NCBI GenBank assembly: GCA_964561545.1
Contig: CAZLQF010000021.1
Coordinates: 1 to 41,959, forward strand
Reading direction: 5' to 3'
Source of the DNA: CAZLQF01 sp964561545
GTDB lineage: Bacteria; Bacteroidota; Bacteroidia; CAILMK01; CAYYUA01
DNA length: 41,959 bases
A program made the position numbers and the translations under genes. A model generated the notes under the pieces. The model was not told where the DNA came from, did not search any database, and worked only from the letters and a program-made list of their open reading frames with translations. Position 1 is the stretch's first letter. Every line of letters starts with the position of its first letter. Shown here one piece after another: positions 31,686 through 40,893 of this stretch.

Positions 31686-33791
31686 TTGGGAAGCTATCTT
31701 AGTAAAAAAAGTTTTAGGTTCATTATCAAAACCGCTTTATTATGGTTATTCCTTTCTCCTGGTTTGGAAGCAATATCAAGCGATCATTTCGACAGCCTTA
31801 AACAAAAAGCAGCAAATGCTCCTGATTCTCAAAAAGTCGATGTTTTAGGAAATATTGCCTGGGCTTACATGGGCAAAACATGGGATTCTGCGAGATTGTA
31901 TGCCAAACGTCAACTGAACCAAGCCCAAACCAGTAACAATAAAAAAGGTATAGCAAATGCCTACAATACATTAGGGGCGATCCATTACCAAAAAGGTTAC
32001 TACAAAAAAGCGCTTGAATATTATCACCAATCCAATGATATTAAACAAGCCATCAACGATGAAAGTGGCTTGGCAGCTGGTTATAACAATATTGGCCTGA
32101 TCCATGTCAATCAAGGAAATTATAAAAAATCCATTGATTATTTCATAAAAAGCCTTGAAATAAAAAAAAGCATCAAGGATACAGCCGGCCTGGCTCCTTC
32201 CTATAATAACATTGCCATGGTTTATCAAGCACAGGGCAACCTTAAAAAGGCATTAAATAATTACAAGAAAGCACTTAACATAGACAAGCAAACCAACAAT
32301 AAGACCGGACTCGCTTCGGATTATAACAACATTGGCATTATTCATTACGAACAAAACAATTATAACCAAGCCTTAGATTATTACATGCGATCATTGACCA
32401 TTAAGGATTCTTTAGGATTAACTGCCAAAAAATCAGAAACTTATTCCAACATTGGGGTTGCATTCATGGGAAAAAACAATTTCAAGAAGGCGCATCAATA
32501 TTTTAGAGAATCATTGGTCCACGATAGCCTGAATGGCAACCGAAAAGGCGTTATGAACTCCTATTTTAATTTGGGTAAGAACAACTACCACCAGAAAAAA
32601 TATAATCAAGCAACCACCTATTTAAAAAAAGCCCAAGAATTAGCCAGGAAAATAGGGACAAAGCCCAAACTCATAAAGATTTATAAGTTTCTGTCGAAAA
32701 CGGCTGAAGCTCAGGGTCATTACTCAAAGGCACTGGATTACCACAAATCATACGTAATGCATCAGGATTCCCTTCATGAGCAAGAAAAAGAAAAAGCATT
32801 GTTGCAAGCTCAAACAAAATATGAGGTAGATCAAAAAGAGCAGGAAATTGAGCTATTGAACAAAAATAAAGCTTTGCAAGAAGTCAAGCTGCAACGACAA
32901 CAAATCTTACTAATAGCTTCAGGCATTATCTCCGTTTTGATCATAGGCTTAGCATTGATCTTATACCGAAGCAATCAACGACAAAGAAACATCAACCAAC
33001 AATTGGTTGAAAAAAATGAACAAATCGAACAGCAGCAAAGGGATATTCAAGAACAGAATGAACAACTGACCAGTAAAAACGAGGAACTAAAAGCCATCAA
33101 CAACGACAAAAACCGCTTTATCAGTATTCTTTCCCATGACCTCAGAAATCCTTTAAGCCAGATTACTAGCCTTGCGGACCTGCTTTTGATGGATGACCAG
33201 CTCCTTAATGATGAACAAAAACAATACATTCAATACATCAAAGGTAGCGCTGATCATTCCAGTAACATGATCAGAAAATTGCTGGACATTAATGCCATTG
33301 AATCAAGAAAAGTGGAACCCAAAATGGAATCCATCAACGCAAAGGAAACCCTTGATGCAACCTTGAATCAATTAAGAGAGCAGGCCAATGCCAAAGATAT
33401 CCAAATTCATCAAAACCTTGACCAGGAATCCTACCCCATTGAGGCGGATCCCTATTACTTAAGGCAAATCTTTGACAATTTGATTGGCAATGCCTTGAAG
33501 TATTCCAACAAAGCAAGCAACATCTGGGTCCGCTTGTATCAACAAGATCAAAGCCTAAGGTTTGAAGTGGAAGATGAAGGCCCGGGGATCAGTGAAGAAG
33601 ATCAACAAAAGCTTTTCCAAAAATTTCAGAAGCTATCCACCAAGCCAACCGGAAATGAACCTGCCACCGGCTTAGGCTTGTCCATTGTTAAGTTCTATGC
33701 AGAAGCGATGAATGGTCAAGTATGGTGCGAAAGTGAATTGAACAACGGGACCACTTTCATTCTCGAGTTGCCCCTTGAAAAAGGGGATTAG
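31686..33791 (+). CDS. TPR-containing sensor histidine kinase
   Basis: This 701-aa membrane sensor has a signal segment (FIIKTALLWLFLSPGLEA). About eight tetratricopeptide repeats (about residues 70-360, with recurring YNNIG-x-x and A-L-x-Y-Y units) form the periplasmic sensing part. One membrane helix (ILLIASGIISVLIIGLALIL, about 406-428) leads to a Gln/Glu-rich coiled coil. The kinase core has the HisKA motif LSHDLRNPLSQI with phospho-acceptor His484 and an ATPase domain with FDNLIGNALKYS (N box), DEGPGI (G1), FQKFQKL (F box) and GLGLSIV (G2). There is no receiver domain and no response-regulator gene next to it, so its partner is elsewhere. The start is a TTG at 31686, the only usable start after an in-frame stop at 31674. 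Confidence 0.9.
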   Translation: MGSYLSKKSFRFIIKTALLWLFLSPGLEAISSDHFDSLKQKAANAPDSQKVDVLGNIAWAYMGKTWDSARLYAKRQLNQAQTSNNKKGIANAYNTLGAIHYQKGYYKKALEYYHQSNDIKQAINDESGLAAGYNNIGLIHVNQGNYKKSIDYFIKSLEIKKSIKDTAGLAPSYNNIAMVYQAQGNLKKALNNYKKALNIDKQTNNKTGLASDYNNIGIIHYEQNNYNQALDYYMRSLTIKDSLGLTAKKSETYSNIGVAFMGKNNFKKAHQYFRESLVHDSLNGNRKGVMNSYFNLGKNNYHQKKYNQATTYLKKAQELARKIGTKPKLIKIYKFLSKTAEAQGHYSKALDYHKSYVMHQDSLHEQEKEKALLQAQTKYEVDQKEQEIELLNKNKALQEVKLQRQQILLIASGIISVLIIGLALILYRSNQRQRNINQQLVEKNEQIEQQQRDIQEQNEQLTSKNEELKAINNDKNRFISILSHDLRNPLSQITSLADLLLMDDQLLNDEQKQYIQYIKGSADHSSNMIRKLLDINAIESRKVEPKMESINAKETLDATLNQLREQANAKDIQIHQNLDQESYPIEADPYYLRQIFDNLIGNALKYSNKASNIWVRLYQQDQSLRFEVEDEGPGISEEDQQKLFQKFQKLSTKPTGNEPATGLGLSIVKFYAEAMNGQVWCESELNNGTTFILELPLEKGD

Positions 33792-34032
33792 GATTTTTCT
33801 AAAAAAAACTTTCTAAATAGCTGATTTCAATAAGGTAACAGAAGCCGGTTACATACTCAATTTTGGTTACCCTGGGCTGAAGCCTGCTTGCCGCCAATGC
33901 TATTTAACTTTCTTGCTCCTCAACCATTGCTTAATTTAAAACAACCTTTAATTTTAATAATTTTTGCAGCGTGGTTGAAATTGGAGTAAGCTCTCAATTG
34001 TTAATTTATTAAATAAGCCGGGCAAGCAGAAC

Positions 34033-35955
34033 ATGATCCCAAAAGAAACAGTAGACCGGGTATTAGACATCGCCCAGATCGAAGAAGTGGTCGAGGAATT
34101 CGTGGAATTGAAAAAGCGGGGTTCCAACTTAATTGGCTTATGTCCGTTCCACGAGGAAAAAACGCCTTCCTTCTCCCTATCCCCTGTTAAACAGATCTAC
34201 AAATGCTTTGGTTGTGGGCGTTCGGGCAATGTTGCCAAGTTCCTCATGGAGCACGAAAACTACACCTACCCCGAAGCTTTACGGCAATTGGCCAAGATGT
34301 ACGGAATTGAAATCCAGGAAAAAGAACTAAGCGAAGAGGAGCGTAAAGCACGGACCGAGCAAGACAGCCTCTTTATTGTCCTTAATTACGCCAAAGATTT
34401 TTACCATCATTATTTGTTCAATGTTGAAGAAGGCAAAACCATTGGCCTTTCCTACCTAAAAGAACGGGGATACCACGAAGCTACCATTCAAAAATTTGAG
34501 TTGGGCTACAGCCCAAATGCGAATACTGCGTTGGTGGATGACGCCCAAAGCCATGAATACCAGCCGGAATACCTTGAAAAAGCCGGCCTAGCCTTTCAAT
34601 CCAAAGATAGCAGCTTAATGGATCAATTCAGAGACCGGGTCATGTTCCCGATCCATTCTGCTTCTGGGCGTGTTTTGGGTTTTGGAGGCCGCATCATGAA
34701 GTCCAATGCCAAAGCACCTAAATACATCAACACGCCCGAAACGGAAGTTTACGACAAAAGCCGAATCCTGTATGGCTTATACCAAGCCAAAGATGCCATC
34801 CGTAAGAAGGAGGAAATGATCCTGGTAGAGGGTTACACCGATGTCATTTCCTTGCACCAGGAAGGAATTGAAAATGTAGTGGCCACTTCTGGTACTTCAT
34901 TAACGGAAAACCACGTAAAGTTGATCAGGCGGTACACCGCTCATGTCACGTTCTTGTTCGATGGCGATGAAGCTGGCATTACCGCCTCAAAAAGGGGCAT
35001 TAACTTGGCGCTTGAAGGTGGTTTGAACGTTAAGGTGGTTACCCTGCCTGAAGGCGAAGATCCTGATTCCTTTGCATTAAACCAGGGCGGGGATGCCATG
35101 CGCACTTACTTGACGGAGCATGCCAATGATTTCATCATGTTTCAAACGCAGCTCCTTAAGGAAGAGGCCAAGAAAGACCCTACCAAAAAGACCCAAAACA
35201 TCAAGGAGATCATCGATTCGGTCTCCAGGATTCCCGATAATCTCAACAGAAGCATTTACATCAAGGAATGTAGCCGGAACCTGGACGTATCGGAAGAAGT
35301 ACTATACCAAGAGCTCAATAAGCTCCTAATGGACCGGCAGAAAAAAGCGCAGAAGCGCAAGCAGCAGGATGAGCAACCGCCTGAAGCAGACGAAATAACG
35401 GATAACAAGGAATCCCAAAAGGATTTTTTCAGCGGCAGCAGTGAAACCCAGGAGCGAGACGTTATCAAGCTCTTGTTACTGTACGGCAAGGAATGGCTGG
35501 ATGAAGAAATTACCGTTGGCCAGCACATCTTGGCAGAAACAGAGGACCTGGATTGGGAAAATCCGGTTTATACCCAAATAAGACAGGAATATGTGGAATA
35601 CATGGGTGAACATGAAGCACCTCCGGACGTGCAACACTTTATACGACACCAGGCGCCTGAAATACAGTCTGTAGCATCCGACCTGGCAGCGGAGAGTTAT
35701 CAATTGAGCGATAATTGGTCCGACAAAATAGGGTATGAGGTTGTAACTGCTGATGACAATTACCGCAGGATCGTTAAAGTGGCCTTGAGCCATTTGAAAT
35801 TGAAAAAAGTACACAAGCTTTTGCAGGAAAACAATGAAGAGCTCAAAAAGGCAGAATCAGATGAAAAAGTTGATGAGCTCCTTCAAGTGCACATGTACCT
35901 AAGCGAGCTGAAACAAAAACTTTCCTATGAAGTTGGTGCTACCATCGTTAACTAA
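34033..35955 (+). CDS. dnaG: DNA primase DnaG
   Basis: DnaG makes RNA primers for replication with the replicative helicase. The 640-aa protein has the CHC2 zinc-binding domain (CPFHEEKTPSF from Cys37, then CFGCGRSGN), the RNA polymerase basic domain and the TOPRIM core with LVEGYTDVISL (Glu near 265), ATSGTSLT and FLFDGDEAG (DxD near 310). A C-terminal helicase-binding region begins after a charged linker (about residues 433-470). Length is usual for Bacteroidetes. Start ATG 34033; AATTTTTG at 33959-33966 is a 7-of-8 -7-like element upstream. rlmB follows after 77 bp. Confidence 0.96.
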   Translation: MIPKETVDRVLDIAQIEEVVEEFVELKKRGSNLIGLCPFHEEKTPSFSLSPVKQIYKCFGCGRSGNVAKFLMEHENYTYPEALRQLAKMYGIEIQEKELSEEERKARTEQDSLFIVLNYAKDFYHHYLFNVEEGKTIGLSYLKERGYHEATIQKFELGYSPNANTALVDDAQSHEYQPEYLEKAGLAFQSKDSSLMDQFRDRVMFPIHSASGRVLGFGGRIMKSNAKAPKYINTPETEVYDKSRILYGLYQAKDAIRKKEEMILVEGYTDVISLHQEGIENVVATSGTSLTENHVKLIRRYTAHVTFLFDGDEAGITASKRGINLALEGGLNVKVVTLPEGEDPDSFALNQGGDAMRTYLTEHANDFIMFQTQLLKEEAKKDPTKKTQNIKEIIDSVSRIPDNLNRSIYIKECSRNLDVSEEVLYQELNKLLMDRQKKAQKRKQQDEQPPEADEITDNKESQKDFFSGSSETQERDVIKLLLLYGKEWLDEEITVGQHILAETEDLDWENPVYTQIRQEYVEYMGEHEAPPDVQHFIRHQAPEIQSVASDLAAESYQLSDNWSDKIGYEVVTADDNYRRIVKVALSHLKLKKVHKLLQENNEELKKAESDEKVDELLQVHMYLSELKQKLSYEVGATIVN

Positions 35956-36032
35956 TGGACTTAACATCTAATACCTGAAACCAACCTCACCCATTTTTCC
36001 CATCTTTGAATAGCCATTAACCGAGCAATACA

Positions 36033-36767
36033 TTGGAGCAGGAAGAACAAAAAGTAATCGGCATACGTGCCATGTGGGAAGCCCTTCAGCAGGGTGCCCA
36101 ATTTTCTCGCATCATGATCCAGCAAAAAGGCAAGAGCGAAGAACGGAGCCGCCTGGTCAGAGCGCTGCGGGATCGTAACATCCCTTTTCAAATGGTGCCG
36201 CGGGACAAGATCGATCAAATGAGCAAAAGCAACCACCAGGGCGTATTGGGTTTCATTGCGCCTGTTGAGTTCATTGACCTGGAGGATTTGGTACCCTACT
36301 TGTTTGAACAGCAAACCACGCCTTTATTGGCTTTTTTGGATAAGATTACGGATGTGCGGAATTTCGGGGCCATTGCCCGCAGTGCTGAAAGCATGGGCGT
36401 GCAGGGCTTGATCTTTCCAGCCAAAGGATCTCCTGCCATTGGCGAGGACCTAATTAAAACCTCGGCCGGGGCATTGGTCCACTTAAACCTCTGTCGGGTT
36501 AACAGCACCGTTAAAACTGCGCAATACCTGCGATCATCTGGTTTGCAATTGATTGGCATAACCGAAAAAGGCGACCAAAACCTATGGCAAGTAGATCTCC
36601 GCAACCCTACCACCTTCATCCTCGGTGCTGAAGGAAAAGGCATTTCCAGAGAACTACTGGAGGAAACAGATGCCTCAGCCCAAATTCCCCTTAAAGGGGC
36701 GATCAATTCATTGAACGTATCTGTAGCTGCTGGTTTGGCCTTTTATGAAAGCTTACGGCAAAGCTAA
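36033..36767 (+). CDS. rlmB: 23S rRNA 2'-O-methyltransferase RlmB/TrmH family (SPOUT)
   Basis: RlmB methylates the ribose of G2251 in 23S rRNA; close relatives are tRNA SpoU enzymes. The 244-aa protein has an N-terminal substrate-binding domain (VIGIRAMWEALQQG, SNHQGVLGF) and a C-terminal SPOUT domain. Its three motifs are LDKITDVRNFGAIARSAE (Asn and Arg), FILGAEGKGISRELLE and IPLKGAINSLNVSVAAGLAFYE. The start is TTG 36033, which matches where relatives begin; no ATG is available. CATCTTTG at 36001-36008 (7 of 8) may be its -7 element. Placement after dnaG has no obvious functional meaning. Confidence 0.88.
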   Translation: MEQEEQKVIGIRAMWEALQQGAQFSRIMIQQKGKSEERSRLVRALRDRNIPFQMVPRDKIDQMSKSNHQGVLGFIAPVEFIDLEDLVPYLFEQQTTPLLAFLDKITDVRNFGAIARSAESMGVQGLIFPAKGSPAIGEDLIKTSAGALVHLNLCRVNSTVKTAQYLRSSGLQLIGITEKGDQNLWQVDLRNPTTFILGAEGKGISRELLEETDASAQIPLKGAINSLNVSVAAGLAFYESLRQS

Positions 36768-36995
36768 TAGAGCTAAGACTGATTGGTATTGCGTATTAAG
36801 AAGGACCGGTTGAAGCCTATCTTCAGACGCTTTCATGCTTATTTCTATTGCATTTTAACTTCATTGAACCCCCACCCTTTTGAACCAAACTCAAACATAA
36901 AGCATATTAAATCCAATCCATTAAATAAACACAATTTCCAATACCAAGCCTTTAAAACGGTAACACATTTTATCCCCGAACCGATGTTCAGAAAC

Positions 36996-37026
36996 TTGGT
37001 AATCATGCCACCATAAGTTATTTTTG
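36996..37026 (+). promoter_or_regulatory. Promoter of the PaaN gene
   Basis: A -33 TTG (36996-36998), a 20-base spacer and an exact -7 TATTTTTG (37019-37026) precede ATG 37050 by 23 bp. With the rpmB promoter this is the clearest Bacteroidetes-type promoter in the window. Confidence 0.6.
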
Positions 37027-37049
37027 TAGCAAACCAAAACGAACGTTTT

Positions 37050-38711
37050 ATGACCTTATTTGAAAAGCATAAAGAAACCCTTCAGCGTGCCATCAGGGCC
37101 AACCATGAGCGGACTTTTTATGCCCATTACCCAGAGCACCCCAAAGAATACGGAGAAGAAGCTTCGGAAAAAGGCAAGAATGATTATGAAGCGCTCCTCA
37201 ATAAAAAGTTTGAGGAGTTACTTCAGGATGGAGCCAAGGATTACGTAGGTGAGGAAGAATCGCCCTATACCGGTGAAAAGTTGGGCGTTAAGTATCCCCA
37301 ATTTGACGTCCAAACCTTGGTGGAGCGATCCAATAAAGGCTTTGAACAATGGCGCAAGGTAATGCCCGAAGAACGGGCTGTTATTTTAGTGGAAGCCCTT
37401 GAAAACATCAAGGAACGGTTTTTTGAAATCGGTTTTGCTACGCAGCACACAACAGGACAAGGCTTTATGATGGCCTTCCAGGCCTCAGGACCACATGGCA
37501 ATGACCGCGCCCTGGAAGCCATTGGCATGGGACTGTCAGAAATGGAACGCTTTCCTGATGAAGCCCACTGGGAACGAGCCATGGGCAAATACGAAGTCAA
37601 GGTTAAAAAGGAATGGCGGCCCGAACCCAAGGGCATTGGTTTGGCCATCGGGGTTTCTACTTTCCCTGTATGGAATTCGATTGCAGGCGTTTTCAGCGAC
37701 CTCGTTACCGGCAATACGGTTATTTACAAACCGCATCCGATGGCCATCCTGCCTGCTGCCATTGAAGTGGCCACGATCCAAAAAACCCTGAATGAGCACG
37801 GCTACGATCCCAATATCATTCAACTTGCTGTGGATACTCCTGAAAAACAGATCACTAAAGACCTCGCAGAACACGACCAGGTAAGGTTGATTGACTTTAC
37901 CGGCAGCAAGGAATTCGGGGATTACATCGAAAGCCTGGAACATCAGAACAAGGTGACCTTTACCGAAAAATCCGGGGTCAACTCCCTAATCCTTGACTCG
38001 GTAGAAGACATGGACGGGGTGATGCAAAACATTGCTTTCTCGCTTTGCTTGTATTCCGGGCAAATGTGTACTGCTCCTCAGAACATCTACATTCCCAAAG
38101 ACGGCATTACGGTTCAAGGCGAAAAAATGGCTTATGACGAAGTCGTCAAGAAATTGACCGATGCCATCACCGGCTTGGTAGAGCATCCCAAAATGGGGCC
38201 TGGTACATTGGGCGCCATTCAAAGTCCCAATACCCTTGAGCGCGTTCAAAACAAAGACAACATCAATGGCAGCATCCTGCTTGAGTCCACCAAAGTGAAG
38301 CAGGAAGGATTTGAAAATGCCCGTACGGCATCACCGGCTGTCGTAGAGATCGATTCATCTGATAAGGAAGCCATGTCGAAGGAACATTTCGGCCCCTTGG
38401 CTTTGGTCGTGAAAACCAAAAATACGGATGAATCCATCCAATTGGCCCAGGAACTGGCAAGAACCAAAGGCGCCATTACCGCTTCTGCTTACACTACCGA
38501 TGATGAAAAAAAGGAGAAGATCAAGGACGAGCTCGGCAAAGTCTTCGCCCCCGTTTCCTTGAATTTCATTGGCCCCGTTTGGGTGAACCTCAATGTCGCA
38601 TTTTCTGACTTCCACCTTACAGGCGGTAATCCGGCTGGTAATGCAGGCTTTTCAAACCCTGAATTCCTGCAAAAGCGGTACGTATGGGTGGGCCATAAAG
38701 AGGTGGTATAA
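37050..38711 (+). CDS. paaN: PaaN-type aldehyde dehydrogenase
   Basis: PaaN-family proteins are long aldehyde dehydrogenases first linked to phenylacetate breakdown; this one matches the form found outside paa operons. The 553-aa protein has a 110-residue N-terminal extension (ERTFYAHYPEHPKEYGE) and then an ALDH fold with AIGVSTFPVWNS (cofactor region), VIYKPHPMAILP, LIDFTGSKEFGDYI, the Glu of FTEKSGVNS (about 305), the catalytic Cys340 in YSGQMCTAPQN and HFGPLALVVKTKN. A strong promoter precedes it and a 12-bp hairpin terminator follows, so it is monocistronic. No other phenylacetate genes are present, so the natural aldehyde is uncertain. Confidence 0.9.
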   Translation: MTLFEKHKETLQRAIRANHERTFYAHYPEHPKEYGEEASEKGKNDYEALLNKKFEELLQDGAKDYVGEEESPYTGEKLGVKYPQFDVQTLVERSNKGFEQWRKVMPEERAVILVEALENIKERFFEIGFATQHTTGQGFMMAFQASGPHGNDRALEAIGMGLSEMERFPDEAHWERAMGKYEVKVKKEWRPEPKGIGLAIGVSTFPVWNSIAGVFSDLVTGNTVIYKPHPMAILPAAIEVATIQKTLNEHGYDPNIIQLAVDTPEKQITKDLAEHDQVRLIDFTGSKEFGDYIESLEHQNKVTFTEKSGVNSLILDSVEDMDGVMQNIAFSLCLYSGQMCTAPQNIYIPKDGITVQGEKMAYDEVVKKLTDAITGLVEHPKMGPGTLGAIQSPNTLERVQNKDNINGSILLESTKVKQEGFENARTASPAVVEIDSSDKEAMSKEHFGPLALVVKTKNTDESIQLAQELARTKGAITASAYTTDDEKKEKIKDELGKVFAPVSLNFIGPVWVNLNVAFSDFHLTGGNPAGNAGFSNPEFLQKRYVWVGHKEVV

Positions 38712-38740
38712 AACCTAACCTATCAAAAACACAGTAAATG

Positions 38741-38778
38741 AAAATGGGGAAGTTAAAGCGCTTCCCCATTTTTTTTTT
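38741..38778 (+). terminator. Bidirectional intrinsic terminator between paaN and the aldo/keto reductase gene
   Basis: A perfect 12-bp stem (AAAATGGGGAAG with CTTCCCCATTTT) around an 8-base loop ends in a run of T on the plus strand. It serves paaN, and by symmetry probably the convergent reductase gene, which ends 47 bp further on. Confidence 0.88.
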
Positions 38779-38824
38779 GCCTGTATTAAAAATCAACTTC
38801 GCCACATTCAAGCGCTTAATCAAC

Positions 38825-39748
38825 TTACAATTTCTCTATGTAATTGAGGATTCGCTGGCGGCTGGCTTCACTCAACAAAGCCCCGTGGCACGCACCCATG
38901 TTTTCCTGCATGTGCTCTATTTGGGTCGTAGCCGGGATCGCACAAGTAATGGCCGGATGCGAGACTATGAATTTAAGCAGCAACTGAGGCCAATTGTTAC
39001 ACCCGATCTCAGGCCCCCAGGAAGGGAATGGCTCCCGCTGCATGCGATCGATCAAAGGGCCGCCGCCAAATGGGCGATTGGCGATAACCGCTATCCCCTT
39101 TTCTTGCGCCAGGCCAAGCAAGCGGTCTTCGGCCTGCCGGTTGGCCACATTGTAAGTAAGCTGAATAAAATCAAGCGGTTGCGATTGCATGATGCTGGCC
39201 ATTTCTGCGTGCCGGTAGCCCCCATATGTAGTGATGCCAACATGCCTGACCGTGCCTTCTTCTTTCAACTTAAAAAGCGTTGCCAAATGATTTTCCCAGT
39301 TTTTGAGGTTGTGCACCTGCTCAAGATCAAGGGTTGAACGCCCCCATCGTTGCATGGATTGATTGATCTGCGTCCGGCCCTCTGTAGTGGAGTGCGTCCA
39401 AACCTTGGTAGCCGAAAATAAGCCTTTGGTATCATCGAGCTGTTGAAGGCCATCACCAACCACAGATTCAGAAGAACCGTACATAGGCGAGGAATCGATC
39501 ACGCCCCCACCCCCTTTAAAAAATTCCTTGAGTATTTGCGTACGGTGTTTGATAAGGCCTTGATCCTGCCCAACGTCAAAGGTCTGCCATGTGCCCATGC
39601 CAATGACGGGCACGCTTTGCCCCGTTGACGCTATGGTTTTGGTAATTAAAGGGCTGCTGTAGGATGAGGCCCGCATGGTAAACCACCGTGGGAAGCTTAA
39701 TGCAGCAGCACCCAACAATAAAGCCTTGAAGAAACCTCTACGATCCAT
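38825..39748 (-). CDS. Tat-exported aldo/keto reductase
   Basis: The 307-aa protein begins MDRRGFFKALLLGAAALSFP, a twin-arginine signal (RRGFFK followed by a hydrophobic core), so it is likely folded with NADPH and exported. The aldo/keto reductase barrel keeps the catalytic tetrad: Asp and Tyr in VIDSSPMYGSS (about residues 82-90), Lys in ATKVWTH (about 112) and His in EQVHNL (about 144). GITTYGGYRHAE, IQLTYNVANRQ and AIPATTQIEHM also fit. The ORF is open to 39916 but the extra 56 residues lie before the Tat signal, so the start is placed at ATG 39748. It is convergent with paaN. The substrate is unknown. Confidence 0.88.
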   Translation of the reverse strand: MDRRGFFKALLLGAAALSFPRWFTMRASSYSSPLITKTIASTGQSVPVIGMGTWQTFDVGQDQGLIKHRTQILKEFFKGGGGVIDSSPMYGSSESVVGDGLQQLDDTKGLFSATKVWTHSTTEGRTQINQSMQRWGRSTLDLEQVHNLKNWENHLATLFKLKEEGTVRHVGITTYGGYRHAEMASIMQSQPLDFIQLTYNVANRQAEDRLLGLAQEKGIAVIANRPFGGGPLIDRMQREPFPSWGPEIGCNNWPQLLLKFIVSHPAITCAIPATTQIEHMQENMGACHGALLSEASRQRILNYIEKL

Positions 39749-40250
39749 GTACCGGGCTTTTTGGGTATCTTTATTTTTGCCCTGTTGAACAAACCGTTCA
39801 GGCACAAGATTCCCGATGCTGCATTGAAGGATGCCAATCCTCTGGAATGTATGGGATAAATATTGGTTAGAGCCCCAAGTAATTGGACTACCAACATTGC
39901 CCAAGCAATTGCTCAAAAATTGCCGACCATTAAAAACATTTGATTAATACGTGAAAATGATTACTTTTGGCTATATAAATGCAACGTAATGACGATTACC
40001 AGAAAATGGAATGCGAGGGTTTTAGGATTTAAGGGGTAAAGCAAGCCACGGAAAATAGGATTAAGTAGATGAGAGCCAGGTTTTATGATAAATAACGAGG
40101 TTAACGATATATGCACCTTTCAACCATGCCTAACCTTAACCTTTGGTGTGTTAGGTTCAATTTTGTAGTATCTATAAACAAGTTGCGCACAACAATTTGA
40201 ATCAAAACCCGAAAAACATCGTTTAATTTGAAAAGATTGTATTTTTGAGT
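39749..40250. other. Intergenic region before the MntA/HepT pair
   Basis: About 500 bases without a supported gene; the open frame entering from the reductase gene (up to 39916) lacks coding character before the Tat signal. Composition becomes AT-rich toward the toxin-antitoxin pair, and the core genome probably ends within this stretch. Confidence 0.4.
40240..40247 (+). promoter_or_regulatory. -7 element of the mntA-hepT operon
   Basis: TATTTTTG is an exact TAnnTTTG match only 3 bp before ATG 40251, so the mRNA would be nearly leaderless, or an upstream start point is used. No -33 box at standard spacing. Confidence 0.35.
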
Positions 40251-40550
40251 ATGATTGTTGTAGAAAGAAACCTTGATCAAATTAGAGCCTTATGCCAAAA
40301 ATACAATGTGACAAAACTGTTTGTATTTGGGTCGGTACTTACCAATGAGTTTGAAGAAAGTAGCGACATAGACTTCTTAGTTGATTTTTCAAGTATTGAC
40401 TTATACGATTACGCAGACAATTATTTTGATCTCAAAGATGCTCTGGAAGAATTGTTGGGAAGAGAAATTGATCTTCTTGAAGATAGGGCAATAAAGAATC
40501 CTTACCTAAGGGAGTCAATAGACTCTTCGAAAAAATTAATTTATGGATAA
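40251..40550 (+). CDS. mntA: MntA-type minimal nucleotidyltransferase antitoxin
   Basis: The MNT antitoxin silences its HEPN partner, in studied MntA/HepT pairs by attaching AMP to a Tyr of the toxin. The 99-aa protein has the signature GS-x10-D-x-D, seen here as FGSVLTNEFEESSDIDFLV: Gly-Ser near residue 27 and Asp-Ile-Asp near 39-41. A later Asp in GREIDLLED is the third metal ligand. Start ATG 40251 is chosen over a TTG two codons upstream. It overlaps hepT by 8 bases, the tight coupling typical of toxin-antitoxin pairs. Confidence 0.88.
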   Translation: MIVVERNLDQIRALCQKYNVTKLFVFGSVLTNEFEESSDIDFLVDFSSIDLYDYADNYFDLKDALEELLGREIDLLEDRAIKNPYLRESIDSSKKLIYG

Positions 40551-40881
40551 TGAAATCAAAACTTGGCTCTACGATATATGGCAATCCATAAACGAAATTG
40601 ATAGCTACTACGAAGGGAGACCAAGGATATTTGAGGAATATGTTAATGATATCAAAACTAAAAGAGCGGTAGAAAGAAATCTGGAAATAATTGGTGAAGC
40701 AGTTAATAGAATCCTCAAAAAGGATAAAGACTTTCCGTTAAATAATGCTGGTAAAATAGTAGGCACACGAAACAGAATAATTCATGGATATGATAAAATA
40801 ACTGATGATATGGTCTGGAGTATTGTCATCAACCATCTTCCGAAACTAAAGAAAGAAGTTGAAAAACGCTTAAATGAATAA
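40543..40881 (+). CDS. hepT: HepT-like HEPN toxin (DUF86)
   Basis: HepT-type HEPN proteins are helical RNases that cleave RNA when not held by the MNT partner. The 112-aa protein shows the R-x4-H-x-Y motif as TRNRIIHGYD near residue 90: Arg, Asn, His and the Tyr that MntA modifies in characterised systems. The E-I-I-G-E-A-x-N segment (about 55-62) is also characteristic. The ATG at 40543 overlaps the mntA stop. Its own stop lies 13 bases before the 3' end of a group II intron in the opposite orientation. Confidence 0.88.
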   Translation: MDNEIKTWLYDIWQSINEIDSYYEGRPRIFEEYVNDIKTKRAVERNLEIIGEAVNRILKKDKDFPLNNAGKIVGTRNRIIHGYDKITDDMVWSIVINHLPKLKKEVEKRLNE

Positions 40882-40893
40882 ATGGCAGTGCAC

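Noticed and set aside
32041..32450. Possible tandem DNA repeat or CRISPR-like array
   Set aside because: The periodicity is the 40-residue TPR repeat of the kinase protein, with diverged DNA and no spacer structure.
37265..37714. 149-codon minus-strand ORF in paaN
   Set aside because: Shadow of the ALDH gene; no start context and no motif.
38738..39337. 199-codon plus-strand ORF
   Set aside because: It lies wholly antisense to the aldo/keto reductase, whose catalytic residues are clear, and starts inside the terminator; no family features.
39749..39916. N-terminal extension of the aldo/keto reductase
   Set aside because: It precedes a complete Tat signal beginning at ATG 39748, so it would bury the signal.
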